Below are positions 1 through 9,604 of a stretch of 64,000 nt of DNA, in pieces. The notes under the pieces were generated by a model that had not been told where the DNA came from, ran no database searches, and saw only the letters and a list, made by a program, of their open reading frames with translations. This stretch comes from Sceloporus undulatus. Its lineage: Eukaryota; Chordata; Lepidosauria; Squamata; Phrynosomatidae. Every line of letters begins with the position of its first letter. Positions within the stretch are counted from its first letter, which is position 1. The stretch is from contig NC_056527.1 of the NCBI RefSeq assembly GCF_019175285.1, positions 110,866,389 to 110,930,388 on the forward strand. The letters are read 5' to 3'. The translations under genes and the position numbers were made by a program.

Positions 1-43
1 GGGTCACCATATGTCAGAAATGACTTGAGGCCACCCAACAAGA
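1..43 (+). repeat. Tail of a Sauria-type SINE cut by the window edge
   Basis: The first bases read as the BovB-like tail (GGGTCACCATA, then a TGACTTGAGG-type end) found on the complete Sauria SINEs elsewhere in this window, for example near 30980 and 41150. Only the tail is inside the window. Confidence 0.6.
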
Positions 44-640
44 ACAAATCTCAGTGTGTTCACATTGGGACATCCCATCAAGGATAATGAAGGAAATGTG
101 AAAAATGGTTTATATCCCTAACACATACCCTGCCTCCTCCACCATCTCAGCAGTTGAAAGTTGCACTTTTGCATTTGCCAACACCACCAACACTAGTGTT
201 CAAAGAGCAGGAGTCATAGATCCCTCTGAGACCAGATGTCAGGGCATTCATTGGAAACTCCTGACCCAGACGAAATCAGCAGCAAAAGGCTTGACTAGAA
301 GGAAGACAGGTGATTGGCAGCAGGGAGTCAAGGGAAATCAGCAGCTGTCTGTACAGATGACATCCAGGCAGGTCATGGCGGCTATCAATATAGTATCATG
401 GTGGGGTGTGTAAATTGGGAGGGATGTCATAGATTAGACCAGGGGGCCATTCTGACCATCAGTAATGCACCATTAATCTGAATGTTGAAGTTTTTGAACA
501 AGACCAGCATCAATTTTAATATGTTTCATAGTGAACAGAGGTAAGATTTTTCACTCCTTTTATTCTCAAAGGAAGCAACAAGTAACTTTCACAAGTTTTT
601 TCTGGCTCCAAGGATCTTTGTAAACCACACAGTTTTTGAC
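44..640. other. Intergenic stretch, nothing recognised
   Basis: The stretch has no long open frame with family-like sequence, no recognisable repeat end and no simple repeat. Confidence 0.5.
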
Positions 641-870
641 GCCTATTTGCAATCTCAGACTTATTCTGTGCAAAGTTTGTGTGTGGTTGTTTGCACATAA
701 AGCAGACTTTCTGTCCATAAAATATTTCTATGTAGAAAATATTATTTTCTGTGCTGATGAAGCAGATTCCTGTACAGAAAATGCTGCTTTGTGTGCAAAG
801 GGACCATGTGCGGCTTTTGGGCAGAATAAGCTTTGGCCAGCAAAGATGCTTAACAATCCCAAATTCTTCC
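640..870. repeat. Degenerate repeat rich in TTTTCTGTGCAGAAAATG-like words
   Basis: Short, loosely palindromic words of the type TTCTGT(A/G)CAGAAAAT recur every 20-40 bases. The same vocabulary returns at 3930-4215 and 21340-21420, so this is probably an old dispersed family with a tandem substructure. No family name can be given from sight. Confidence 0.45.
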
Positions 871-1017
871 CATCAAGATTTCCTGACATACAGGAAAAAC
901 CCAAACTTTTTGTTTGTTTGTTTACTGTCTTTAAAATATTTTCAAATATTCTTTCCATCTGTAGAAGAGAGAAAAGTGTGCCATAATTCACAAGGCACAC
1001 ATGGTGGCAGCAAAGTA

Positions 1018-1575
1018 CAAGCAAAGAAAGTACAAGCCCTAAATGGCTTGGGCCCAGAGTACTTGAGGGAACACCTTCTTCCCTATTGTCCGTCCCACAC
1101 ACAAAGGTCCTCTGGAAGAAATCTACTACAGCCAAAAAAATCTAGGCTAACATCTGTCTCCCAGAGGGCCTTCTCTACTACTGCTCCTAAACTATGGAAC
1201 GATCTGCCGGAGGAGATCCGTCACATTTCCACTCTGGCAGCTTTCAAGAAAGCACTCAAGACGGATCTCTTTTGGCAGGCCTTTCCAACTTAGTTACCCT
1301 CCCCAGATATAGATATTTGTCCCCTCATCTGTCTATTTTCCCCCGCCAATGTTTCTGCCTATTTTTTGGTTGTTCAATGTTTTTAATGTTTTTAATGTTT
1401 TAATATATTATCATTGTTTAATTCTGTTTTAGTACTGGGAATTGGGGGGGGGGTAGGGGTAGGTCTAGGCTTTGATTTTTTAACTCTATTGTAATTTGTT
1501 GTATTTTATTGTTGTAACCCGCCCAGATTCTTCATGATTGGGCAGGCTAGAAATAAATTAATTATTATTATTATT
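1018..1575 (+). mobile_element. L2-like LINE, 3' end
   Basis: The frame ending near 1293 encodes the typical C-terminus of an L2-type reverse-transcriptase protein (NGLGPEYLREHLLPY, then APKLWNDLPEEI and FKKALKTDLFWQAF, then stop). A short 3' UTR follows, with the GTTGTAACCCGCCCAG tail motif and an (ATT)n end. The element is strongly 5'-truncated. CR1-type membership is less likely because the CR1 end motif seen at 16640 is absent. Confidence 0.75.
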
Positions 1576-1608
1576 AAAGAAAAATGAAGTGGGTTGTTAA
1601 TAGCTGGG

Positions 1609-1614
1609 TTTATT
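1609..1614 (-). terminator. Candidate poly(A) signal of the minus-strand RNase gene
   Basis: AATAAA on the minus strand about 300 bases beyond the stop codon at 1913. It is the first canonical signal downstream. Position is the only support. Confidence 0.4.
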
Positions 1615-1912
1615 GTGTAACAGAAACTGGCCAGGAAACTGCATGCTGGGTTAAACAGACATATTTTTTTAATTCTAAAAAGCCATTGGCACTATCATTT
1701 TAACACTAAACTAGCATCTGCATTCAGCAAGACATACATCAAAAAGGACACATCATAAGCCACCAAAGTTGTACTCTGAGCTGGAGAAAGCAGCTACTAC
1801 TGAAATGCAACAAGCTCTGTGTGAGAAAGAAGCACATCTGGAGAAAGAGTGAAGGGAAGGTGGGATAACATCAGCACACCCATCTCTTCTAGCTTCACAT
1901 TTACCTCCAGGA

Positions 1913-2341
1913 TTAAGTATGGGCAATATAATGGACAGGAAGGCCTTTCTCACAGGTGACCCGGATCTTCCTGATTTTAGACTCCCCTTTGTATCTACAG
2001 AAGAGCCTCCTGGGGCCCTTCCTCAGGGTGCAGATGGTGATGGGGAAGAGAGTTTTACTGGTCTGGTTCCCATCCAGGACTTTCCCTCTGGAATTGCAGA
2101 TGGAGGTCAGCTGCTGTTCACTAGCATGGATGAAGGTGTTTCCCCGCTGACAGTTTAGGTTCCTTTGACGCATCATCAGGTTGCAGTACGTTTGGTCATT
2201 CTGGTAGTCAGACTTAGGGTTGTTCAAGTGCCTTTTCAGGAAGTCACTGTAAGAGGAGCATTCACTCCACGGGAACAGAGCAGTGGCCACAAGGAAAGCC
2301 AGGAGAAGACACACTTGAGGACGAGAGCCCTGTGAGGACAT
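1913..2341 (-). CDS. RNase A superfamily protein lacking the catalytic lysine
   Basis: Secreted protein of 142 residues. The ATG at 2341 is chosen because the longer frame begins at a non-ATG codon, and because a splice acceptor (CTTTGCAG) ends at 2371 just upstream. This matches the family pattern of one coding exon after a non-coding exon. Residues 1-28 form a signal peptide. The mature chain has six cysteines, as in angiogenin-type and non-mammalian RNases. The first catalytic His is present (LKRH) and so is the second (LPVHY). The signature normally written CKxxNTF reads CQRGNTF, so Lys41 of bovine RNase A is replaced by Gln, and the loop before it is about three residues shorter. The chain is very basic. 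Ribonuclease activity is therefore doubtful; an antimicrobial or binding role is possible but is inference. It is the only RNase here on the minus strand. Confidence 0.9.
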   Translation of the reverse strand: MSSQGSRPQVCLLLAFLVATALFPWSECSSYSDFLKRHLNNPKSDYQNDQTYCNLMMRQRNLNCQRGNTFIHASEQQLTSICNSRGKVLDGNQTSKTLFPITICTLRKGPRRLFCRYKGESKIRKIRVTCEKGLPVHYIAHT

Positions 2342-2370
2342 AACTGGCCCTTTGGGTACCAAATGCGTAC

Positions 2371-2390
2371 CTGCAAAGGCAAGAAATGTG
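2371..2390 (-). promoter_or_regulatory. Splice acceptor before the coding exon of the minus-strand RNase
   Basis: Read on the minus strand, a pyrimidine-rich stretch ends in TTTGCAG. The exon starts at 2370, 29 bases before the ATG. The three other RNase genes have the same arrangement at a similar distance. Confidence 0.65.
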
Positions 2391-2399
2391 AGGCTGTGG

Positions 2400-3480
2400 T
2401 AAGAAAACCTTGGAAATGTAAGTTCTAGTATCTACCAAGGTGGCTGGTCTAAGGCCAGAATAAAGTAGAAATGGGAGAAACCATGGGGCTTTCTGGAGCA
2501 ATAAAGGCAGTGTTGTGGGTAGAATATTGGACTGGAATTTAGGAAATCCAAACTATAGGCCATAAAATACCTTGGGTGGCCAATCTCTCTCTTTGCTTGT
2601 TCTACTTCATGAGCCTGTTCCAATGATAAAATGGAAGGAAGATGAGCCAGGTGTGCCTTCTTTGACTCATGGAAAGAAAGGGTGGATATAAATAAAGTAA
2701 AACTTTTAAACCATCATTATTTAAGAAGCAACTGATATACTTAGTTCTATAAAACACAGGATGCTACCCACTTACTTACTTTACACATCTATATATTAAG
2801 TTACTCCCTTGTACAGAGTCAGAGTACTGGTTCATTTAGTTCAGGATTGGCTATCCTGGACAAACTGGAGGTAAAGAACTTTAAAAGGTCTGGAAGGAGA
2901 TCAATGTAATCTCACACAATACGAATTAATCTAGACCCTCACTCACCCTTGATCATAACTACAATGCAGACCAATTCATTGCCTACTGAGAGGTGTCAAG
3001 ACTACATGCAGTTCTACTCATCCCCACTGGGAGACGCTGTCTTCAGACGTTGGAGAAAAAGACTGGATGCTATGAGGTTTGGGTTTGTTTTTTTAGGGGG
3101 GGTTGCATTTCATGACTGATGGTGAAATATTAGTTTGTTACAGAGTTTCTAGAAGGAAACTCATTTTGCCTTTATTTTTAGAAAGAAACTTATTTTACAT
3201 TTAAAAAAAAAACCCAACATATTGCAGAAATATTGGGAGTTTTGCACAAAATAGGGCGAGACAAAATGACAAATTGACAAATGTACAAGACCTTTCTTAA
3301 TCTCACCCAACAGGGCAAAAAGTTTAGAACCATTCAGTCTTCCATGTGGGAGCAAAATAAGTAAGACTTATACTCCCAGAGCAACATTACTCTTTCTGCA
3401 TGAGCTACTGCACCTTCCTTTACTTTCCAAAGTCATCTTTCCTCTCCTTCTCAATCATATATTTTCTTCTAGACTAAGGA
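2400..3480. other. Likely intron or 5' flank of the minus-strand RNase, no recognised content
   Basis: AT-rich sequence without recognisable gene or repeat ends. It lies between the coding exon at 1913-2370 and the candidate first exon near 5600, so it may be intronic. Confidence 0.35.
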
Positions 3481-3488
3481 TGCAAATC

Positions 3489-3812
3489 TTTGGCCCGGGA
3501 CAGATGGTCCCGAAGCACCATGCTGCTGCCGATGCTAGGGTTAGGGTCCACACAGCAACCGCACGGTCCCTAACCCTAGCACAGCACGGCAGCAGCCTAA
3601 TGGTGGCGTCCCATCCACATGGGCACCGCCATCTTGATGTAAGTGATGCGCAGCACTCGTGACATGCACCCAGTGGCCCCAAAAGTACCTGGTTTTTCCG
3701 GGTTCTTTTTGGGGCAAAGGGACACCAAGCAGTTTGGTTGTTGCGGCGTCCCTCCGGAGGGGAACAAGCCACTGCCAGTCCACCCTTTTGGAGCAGTCTG
3801 TCCTGGGCCTTT
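3489..3812. mobile_element. GC-rich MITE, copy 1
   Basis: The ends are inverted (GGCCCGGGACAGA at the left, TCTGTCCTGGGCC at the right), and a subterminal inverted pair carries CTAACCCTAGC. The interior words CACATGGGC..CGCCAT..TTGATGT are shared with copies at 51727-52105 and 63500-63897. There is no transposase, so it is a non-autonomous DNA transposon. The superfamily is not clear. Confidence 0.65.
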
Positions 3813-3929
3813 GTTGATTTCATTAGCAAAGTAAAGAACAAGTAATTATAGAAATTAGTCTTTGAAACTGTGTTGTTTTTGAAGTCAAGCTGCACTTCAG
3901 GACTTATTCTTTACAAAATTCATATATGA

Positions 3930-4215
3930 AGTAATTTTGTATTATTTTTATTTGCCCAGAAAACAGCACTTTCTCTCCAGGAAACACTAATTTTCCATAC
4001 ATAAAGTGATATATCTTCACACACAAAAAAAATTATAGACAGAAAATGTTGTAGTTCAAAACTCAGTCTGTGTGAAATTGATAGAAAGTGCAAAAAATGG
4101 CATTTTCTACAGAGGAAGCCATATCATTTTCTGCCCAGAAGATGCTCTTTTCTGTGCAAAGAAAAATGTGTCATTTTTTGTGGTGCAGAATAAGTCCTGA
4201 ACAGTGTAGATTTTC
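3930..4215. repeat. Degenerate CAGAAAATG-type repeat, second copy
   Basis: This shares its vocabulary with 640-870 (TTTTCTGTGCA, CAGAAAATG, GGCATTTTCTAC). The resemblance is patchy. Confidence 0.4.
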
Positions 4216-4794
4216 TTCAGTGCAGGATTCATCTCATCAAACATTTCCAATAACTTCACAAATACATTTTTAAGACACTGATAGAAACATATTTTAAAAA
4301 TCTTATTTCCCTCCCTTCTTGAAACCCACCAATTGTTTTTCTCTTTGACTGGCTGATTTTCCTCAATAGCTACAACACTCAGTCACTTGTAAATATTATT
4401 AATGAATGCACCTGAGAAATTCTGAGAAATAAATATATTTTTCTAAATAAAGAACAACAAATCAATCAGATCAAAGTTTGATCAAACAAATCAAGCCTGA
4501 ACATCCCCTAGAAGTCAAGGTGACTAAACTGAGAATGTCATGCTTTGGACATATCATGAGAAGATATGACTCACTAGAAAACACCATACTACTTGTCAAG
4601 GTAGAAGGTCACTGGAGGAGAAGAAGACCATATTATAGATGGATAGACTCACTCAAAGGAGCACAGCCCTGAGTCTGCAAGACCTCAACAGGGCTATTGA
4701 CCACAAGGTGTCTTGGGCTCTATCTGCACTGCAAAAATAATGCAGTTTGACACCGCTTTAACTGTCATGGGTCAATGGTATGGAATTCTGGGAT

Positions 4795-5030
4795 TTATAG
4801 TTATATCAGGGTTTTTAGTTTTTAATTGTTGTTTTTATGCTTTGATATTGTGTTTTTAATATGTTATACTGTTTAATACTGTCTTAAGGGGGGGAGGGAT
4901 AAAGTGTTTTTAATTGTTATATTTTATATTTTACTGTTGTCAACCGCCCGGATTGGTTTGCCATAGGGCGGTATACAAATAATAATAATAATAATAATAA
5001 TTATTATTATTATTATTATTGTAGTTTGTG
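4795..5030 (+). mobile_element. L2-like 3' tail nested in the MITE
   Basis: The AT-rich 3' UTR ends in TTGTCAACCGCCCGG..GGGCGGTATACAAAT and an (AAT)n/(ATT)n run. This matches the tails at 1500-1575 and 61040-61110. Confidence 0.6.
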
Positions 5031-5154
5031 GTAAAACCTGAGCTCTCCAAAGAGAAGGGTAAATATCTCACAAAACTACAAATCCCAGCATTATGTAGGA
5101 TTGAGCCATAGCAGTTAAAGTAAAGTAAAGTTACTAAAGTAAAGTTAAAGTAAA

Positions 5155-5375
5155 AGGAGCCCTGGTGGCGCAGTGGCTAAATGCCTGTACTGCAGCCACA
5201 AGGTTTGCGAGTTCAAGACCAGCAAAAGGGCCCAAGCTCGACTCAGGCTTGCATCCTTCCGAGGTCGCTAAAATGAGTACCCAGACTGTTGGGGGCAAAT
5301 TAGCTTACTTGCTAATTAGCTTACTTGCTGTTCACCGCTATGATCTTTGGAATAGCGGTATATAAATAAAAAAAA
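5155..5375 (+). mobile_element. tRNA-derived SINE with L2-like tail
   Basis: It begins GGAGCCCTGGTGGCGCAG, followed by an A-box-like start and a B-box-like GCGAGTTCAAGACC. The body has CCTTCCGAGGTCGCTAAAATG. It ends GCGGTATATAAATAAA with an A-rich tail. It differs from the Sauria-type SINEs in this window. Confidence 0.7.
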
Positions 5376-5592
5376 ACAAAAAAAATATCAAATTGCATTA
5401 TTTCTGCAGTGCAGATGCAGCCTTGGAGGCCTCTCATTCATGGGGTTGCCGTAGATCGAAGTAAACTTGATGGCAATTAGCAACAATGACAAGTACCAAA
5501 AAAAGCTGCATTCATTCTATTCTCCTACTCCCTACATGCTTTTTAGTGTAGCTTCATTAGCAAGTAGACATGGTCCAGGATTCTAAACTCAC

Positions 5593-5723
5593 CCAATTTT
5601 CAAAGAAAAAATCCTTTCCTTTTGGCTTCCTTCAAGAAGAATGGATGCTGCTGTTGACAGAGCTCAAGAACCGAGATGGGCCAACCTTCTTTCTTCCTTC
5701 TTCCAGGGTCCCTGTTATATACC
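5593..5723 (-). promoter_or_regulatory. Candidate TATA box and first exon for the minus-strand RNase
   Basis: On the minus strand GGTATATAAC lies at 5714-5723. About 120 bases downstream a good donor (TTGG then GTGAGT) ends a possible non-coding exon at 5593. The exon contains GGGACCCTGGAAGAAGG, similar to GGGATCCAGGAAGAA in the candidate first exon of the third RNase gene. The spacing from the TATA box differs between the two, so the assignment is tentative. The intron would be about 3.2 kb. Confidence 0.3.
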
Positions 5724-5975
5724 ACTTACCTGTGAGAAGCGGTGGGTCTGTGGTTGTATGAAGAACTTGCAGTGCCTTCCTGATTTTAGTAACCTTGCAT
5801 GTGGCAACATTTCTGGCAGGGAGCTACTGATCTATATCATGTTAGTGAGCGGGCAGTCTTAAAACAAAAAAAGCTTCATGCAATGAATAAAGTCTTCAGT
5901 CTCCCTTTCTAGTAATCACATGGAAGACCACCAGAACCTAATTTCTTGAGAGCCGCTAGCTTTAAAGAAAACCTA

Positions 5976-6216
5976 TCCTGTTGTTGTGTGCCTTCAAATC
6001 ATTTCTAATGTACGGCAACTCTAAGGCGAACCTATCATAGGGTTTTCTTGGCAACTTTCTTCAGAGGGCATTTGCCTTTGCCATTCTCTGAGAGTTACCT
6101 GATAGGTATCCATGCCCAAGGTTACCTGATAGGTATCCATGCCCAGGCTGGGATTCAAACCCTAATCTCCAGAGTCTTAGTCCAATTCTTAAACCATTAC
6201 ACCACACTGGCTCTCA
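5976..6216 (-). repeat. Sauria-type SINE with an internal duplication
   Basis: It reads antisense: TTGTGTGCCTTCAAATCATTT at the BovB-like end and CACCACACTGGCTCTC at the tRNA-like end. A segment of about 25 bases containing GTTACCTGATAGGTATCC occurs twice in tandem near 6096-6146. Confidence 0.8.
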
Positions 6217-6219
6217 TAT

Positions 6220-6940
6220 TCTGACCAAGATCAAAAACTCAGATGGTTTGCATTTGGGGTCTATCTGGAGTACCATCAGGAAAGTAGTTGTTTGCACACT
6301 TGTGTTGGCTGGCTATCTAGAATGGTTGGCCAATTTTATCTGTTTGGGTCAAAATACCATCAAAAGGGACCTAATCCAAGGGAGTGCTTTTGAACATAAA
6401 AAACAATTAAGGTTTCTTAGAAGTTGTATGTCTGTGATGTCTCTGATAGACTTAAGTTCCAGTTGGAAGAAACCTTAAAAAAAAAAACAGGAGATGTCCC
6501 AATCTCTCTGGTTCTTCTCCCAGTTTCCGGATATTTCATCTTGGGCAAGCAGGCCACACTGGCTTACTTCTACAATTGTGTTGTAATCCTCACCTGTTTG
6601 CGCAGCCAAACCACCAACTGACTTCAATTGAGACACATGTGTAGACAGGCCAAATTTCCGGAAACATTACCAAAGTGCTAAAGAGCGGAGAGAAGAAGAC
6701 TTCATCATGTAATAGGGAAGAATTCACCAGATGAGTACAGAGAGATAGAGGGCTTTTCTGCCTGTTTTTCTTTCTATTTGTTTAGCATATGCATCAAGGA
6801 TTTCTCGATTATTAAATTTCAGGCAGCTGACAAACGAGAATGCAAGTCACAATTTTTTTTTTTTTTGTGGGGGGACTTAACAACTTATTAAAGAAGATCA
6901 GTAAACATGGCACCCTAAAAATGTGCCTATAAAATCTGTA
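6220..6940. other. Intergenic stretch, nothing recognised
   Basis: Only short, unrelated open frames and an A/T run near 6850 were seen. Confidence 0.45.
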
Positions 6941-6945
6941 TAAGC

Positions 6946-7075
6946 CAGTGCTTCACAAACCTTGGTCTTCCAGGTGTTTTGGACTTTACCTTCCAGAATT
7001 CCTGATTGTTGGCCAAGGCTGCTGAGGCTTCTGGGAGCTGAAGTCCAAAAGACCTGGACAACTAGCATTTGGGAA
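6946..7075. mobile_element. Short palindromic hAT-like MITE
   Basis: The arms mirror each other: GGTGTTTTGGACTTTACC and its inverse near GAAGTCCAAAAGACCTGG, and TCCAGAATTCC against the inverse side. A second copy lies at 39522-39648. The hAT assignment is from general resemblance only. Confidence 0.6.
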
Positions 7076-7084
7076 TTTTCAAAT

Positions 7085-7255
7085 ATGAAGATGTGTTAGT
7101 CTCTTGCAGCATAAAAAGAAAGGAAGGAAAGGGGAGAAGGAAAGAAAAAGAAAAAGAAATGAGAAAAAGAAAACGAAAACGAAACAAGACTAACTGGTTT
7201 TTATTTTCTCATGAGCTTTCGTGGATATAAACCCACTTCTTCAAATGCAGTACAA
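7085..7255. repeat. Polypurine run inside a TGAGCTTTCGTGG repeat
   Basis: About 90 bases of almost pure A/G (AAAGGAAGGAAAGG.., then AAAGAAAAAG..) sit between TGTTAGTCTCTTGCAGC and GACTAACTGG..CATGAGCTTTCGTGG. The outer words match the hairpin repeat at 14290-14510, so this is a purine microsatellite grown inside a copy of that family. Confidence 0.55.
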
Positions 7256-7414
7256 AGAGTTTGGGAATCACTGATAAAAGACTAATTTAGTATAACAAAC
7301 CACACACCAACTACAACATGCTTTATGAGTACTTTGATGATATATGTTCCTTTTCTAAAATGTTGGATGTATTACATGTTGAATGAACACACAAACACAG
7401 AGAGAGATCAAAGG

Positions 7415-7526
7415 TGACGTCTTCATATTCAAGTCATTTCATGGAGCAGTAAGAGGCCCTTCCTTTTTCTATAAAAGCAGCTTTATAGTAAATCCTATTT
7501 GGGACAATCCAGGGATTTCTGCCTGG
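7415..7526 (+). promoter_or_regulatory. Candidate promoter and non-coding exon 1 of the second RNase gene
   Basis: A CRE-like TGACGTC lies at 7415-7421, CTATAAAAG at 7469-7477, and a strong donor (GCCTG then GTGAGT) at 7525/7526. The spacing allows a transcription start near 7500 and an exon of about 25 bases. The intron would then run to the acceptor ending at 8248. The factor-site reading is inference. Confidence 0.5.
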
Positions 7527-8260
7527 TGAGTGGTGATGAAACTTTTAAACTGACTTTTCATTGGTTCAAAAGCAAAAGAGAACTATCAGATCTCAGCTTG
7601 ATCTGCCAGGATCCTGAGCAAAAGATTGTCTTCCCTGGAAAAGGTGGGTTCCCTGTTACCTCCCTTTTCTCTGTTGCCTTGTTCCTGCTGCTTGTTCTTA
7701 TAATCTCTAGGAGACTTGCTGCTTTACTCCTTCCCATTTTCATATAGAGTGGTTCTTGGATTCCTTTTCCATGCCACACCCAATTGTTTTTCATTCCTAA
7801 AGAGTGAAAAAGCAGAATAGTAGTACACAGCTTTAGACCACTGCAAAGAGTTCAGGCAGAGCACTATCTCTGAGTCCTCTGCCACATGGACATTTAGTGC
7901 AATTTTCTATCAGGTTGTTCTCTTTACACTGTACTATTTGATTTACAGATATTATGTAATAGGAATAAAAACACTGTTTCTGATATTTGTCAAGCTGGAC
8001 CCACAGTGTTTTTTGATTTCACATTTCTGCCTGTCAGATAGGTATGAGTCAAGAATGGAGCAAGAAAGCAAACAGCAAGCCGTTTCTGTGGTTGCTTTTT
8101 TGTTAAAGATAAAACAGTAGGAAGATCTGGTCACAAAACATTTGGCTCTGTGATGTAGACTTGTTAACTACATTGCCAGATAACTACATTGCCTCCTTGT
8201 GGTTAAAGGTGAGCATTGACACCATGCTCTTCATTTTTTTCTTCAAAGGTGCTGGACAAT

Positions 8261-8707
8261 ATGAGGACTTCCAAAGGAGTCTGTGGTCTTCTTCTTATCT
8301 TGCTGGTGGCTGACTTGTTACCTAATTCATTGAGCGGCAACAACCCTCGCTACGAGAAATTCCTGAACCAACACCGGGATGAACCGAGGAGCAGCTTCCA
8401 CGGCCGATACTGCGACACCCTCATGGGCAGTCGAGGCCTGACCAAACCTGAATGCAAGGAAGTCAACACTTTTATCCACGGCTCCAAAAGGCAGATCCGG
8501 GCCGTATGTGCTGAAGGAGGAGTGGCCTTGGGAGACCTCAGGCGTAGCCGGCGACACTTCAGGGTCACCACTTGCACCCTCAGGGGGGGTTCGACCCGCC
8601 CGCCTTGTGAGTACAAAGAGAGCACCTCTCCAAGGTATATCGTCATTGGCTGTGAAGGAGGGTGGCCTGTTCACTACGATGAAAGCCAGATCATGACCAC
8701 CATTTGA
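8261..8707 (+). CDS. Angiogenin-like RNase A superfamily protein
   Basis: Secreted protein of 148 residues. The ATG at 8261 lies 13 bases after an acceptor (CTTCAAAG ending at 8248). Residues 1 to about 25 form a signal peptide (VCGLLLILLVADLLP). All catalytic elements of the family are present: NQHRD with the first His, CKEVNTF with the Lys, and PVHYDES with the second His and the following Asp. There are six cysteines in the angiogenin pattern. YCDTLMGSRGL and FIHGSKRQIRAVC closely resemble the matching parts of mammalian angiogenin, as does FRVTTCTLRGGS. It is the most angiogenin-like of the four. A ribonucleolytic secreted protein with angiogenic or antimicrobial action is the family expectation. 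The coding exon is clearly richer in G+C than its surroundings. Confidence 0.93.
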   Translation: MRTSKGVCGLLLILLVADLLPNSLSGNNPRYEKFLNQHRDEPRSSFHGRYCDTLMGSRGLTKPECKEVNTFIHGSKRQIRAVCAEGGVALGDLRRSRRHFRVTTCTLRGGSTRPPCEYKESTSPRYIVIGCEGGWPVHYDESQIMTTI

Positions 8708-8989
8708 CCAAAGAAGAAGAAACAGCAACATGATGTCTAGATCACATTGCTCTTCCTGTCCAGACTTGTGTGCATCCTTGCTTTTTGTCCTTTAGTACCC
8801 CAATCCCTATGGAGCAAGAGAGACTATCTGCATGGGCCAAATGGCATGGGTTCCAACCAGCCTCATGTTGTCTAGTTCAGACAATGCAGGTCAAAACCAC
8901 AGGGCAAGATTAGGCCCAAAAGTGCCATACCAGACATGGATCTGGAAGATCTGGCCTGATCCCAGGGTAAACAGCTGATATACTGAGAA

Positions 8990-8995
8990 AATTAA
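8990..8995 (+). terminator. Possible variant poly(A) signal of the second RNase gene
   Basis: ATTAAA about 285 bases after the stop. No AATAAA was noticed nearer to the gene. Confidence 0.3.
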
Positions 8996-9067
8996 ATCCT
9001 TCATTTGCTGGAGAGATTCCTGAATACTCCACTGCAAATCCCAGCTGTTTACACAGCCCCTGGCCTT

Positions 9068-9231
9068 CCTTACCTTGCTGTGCCATTGCTCATACTCAGA
9101 AGCCCCCTGTCACTGTATCTATCATGGAAATCGGGTGTCTGGCCATGTGGGTACAAGTAGGTGCCCTATTTCCACATCAGGCATGGTGATGGAGGGCTTC
9201 TGAGTACAAGCAATGGCATGGCAAAGTAAGG
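9068..9231. repeat. Inverted repeat with 39-base arms
   Basis: The arms lie at 9068-9106 and 9193-9231. They mirror each other almost fully around TGCTGTGCCATTGCT / CAAGCAATGGCATGG and CTCAGAAGCC / GGCTTCTGAG. Weaker symmetry continues outwards (AAACAGCTGATA against CCAGCTGTTTA, and GATC-rich ends). A foldback MITE is likely. Confidence 0.55.
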
Positions 9232-9604
9232 AGCACTCACTGGTCCTGAGTCAGCACAGGGACAGACACCCACCTGTCCCTACTGATCCAGGGACCGATC
9301 TGGCTGAGCACCAAGGCCACAACATCATGTTTAGTCCATGCTATCCTGCCTAGCCCCTGAACAGTCATTTATATAGCAGGCATTGTGTAAGCATCTGTAA
9401 TGGCTTTCCTTACACACTTCCCATGTAACCCTTCCTTTCTCTTTAGTGATAACCTTTCCATTCTCTGGCCTCCCCCTTTGGTGTTATTTCTCCCTCCCAA
9501 ATCAAAGTGTAGATGGTAATCTCATTGGGCCAGGGTCTCACCTTTAATGCTTAGTAAAATGCTTAGAAAGGAAAGAAAGGAAAAATCATACTACGCATGG
9601 ATTG

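Larger units (their letters stand above)
4716..5421. mobile_element. Palindromic MITE (family A) inserted in BovB, itself carrying two insertions
   Basis: The left arm reads ATCTGCACTGC, then ATGCAGTTTGACACC, and the right arm ends with the inverse (TTATTTCTGCAGTGCAGAT). The flanks share CTTGG, a plausible target duplication. Inside lie an L2-like tail and a tRNA-type SINE. Family A recurs at least ten times in this window. Confidence 0.75.
4440..5480 (+). mobile_element. BovB/RTE LINE 3' end, split by later insertions
   Basis: Frame 4478-4672 encodes the BovB C-terminal region (LRMSCFGHIMRRYDSLENT, then a WRRRRPYYRWIDS-type stretch). The BovB end, whose relative lies at 9605-9745, breaks off at about 4715. 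It resumes at about 5422 with a TTGGAGGCCTCT..GGGTTGCCGTAGA-type tail. The 0.7 kb between is a MITE that itself holds other repeats. Confidence 0.75.

Noticed and set aside
8216-8260. Upstream ATG of the second RNase frame
   Set aside because: It lies before the acceptor at 8248; the ATG at 8261 gives a normal signal peptide.
8327-8731. Antisense frames opposite the angiogenin-like gene
   Set aside because: Shadow of the GC-rich coding exon on the other strand.
9068-9231. CRISPR-like or operator-like inverted repeat
   Set aside because: Vertebrate context and symmetry that continues outwards fit a foldback MITE better.
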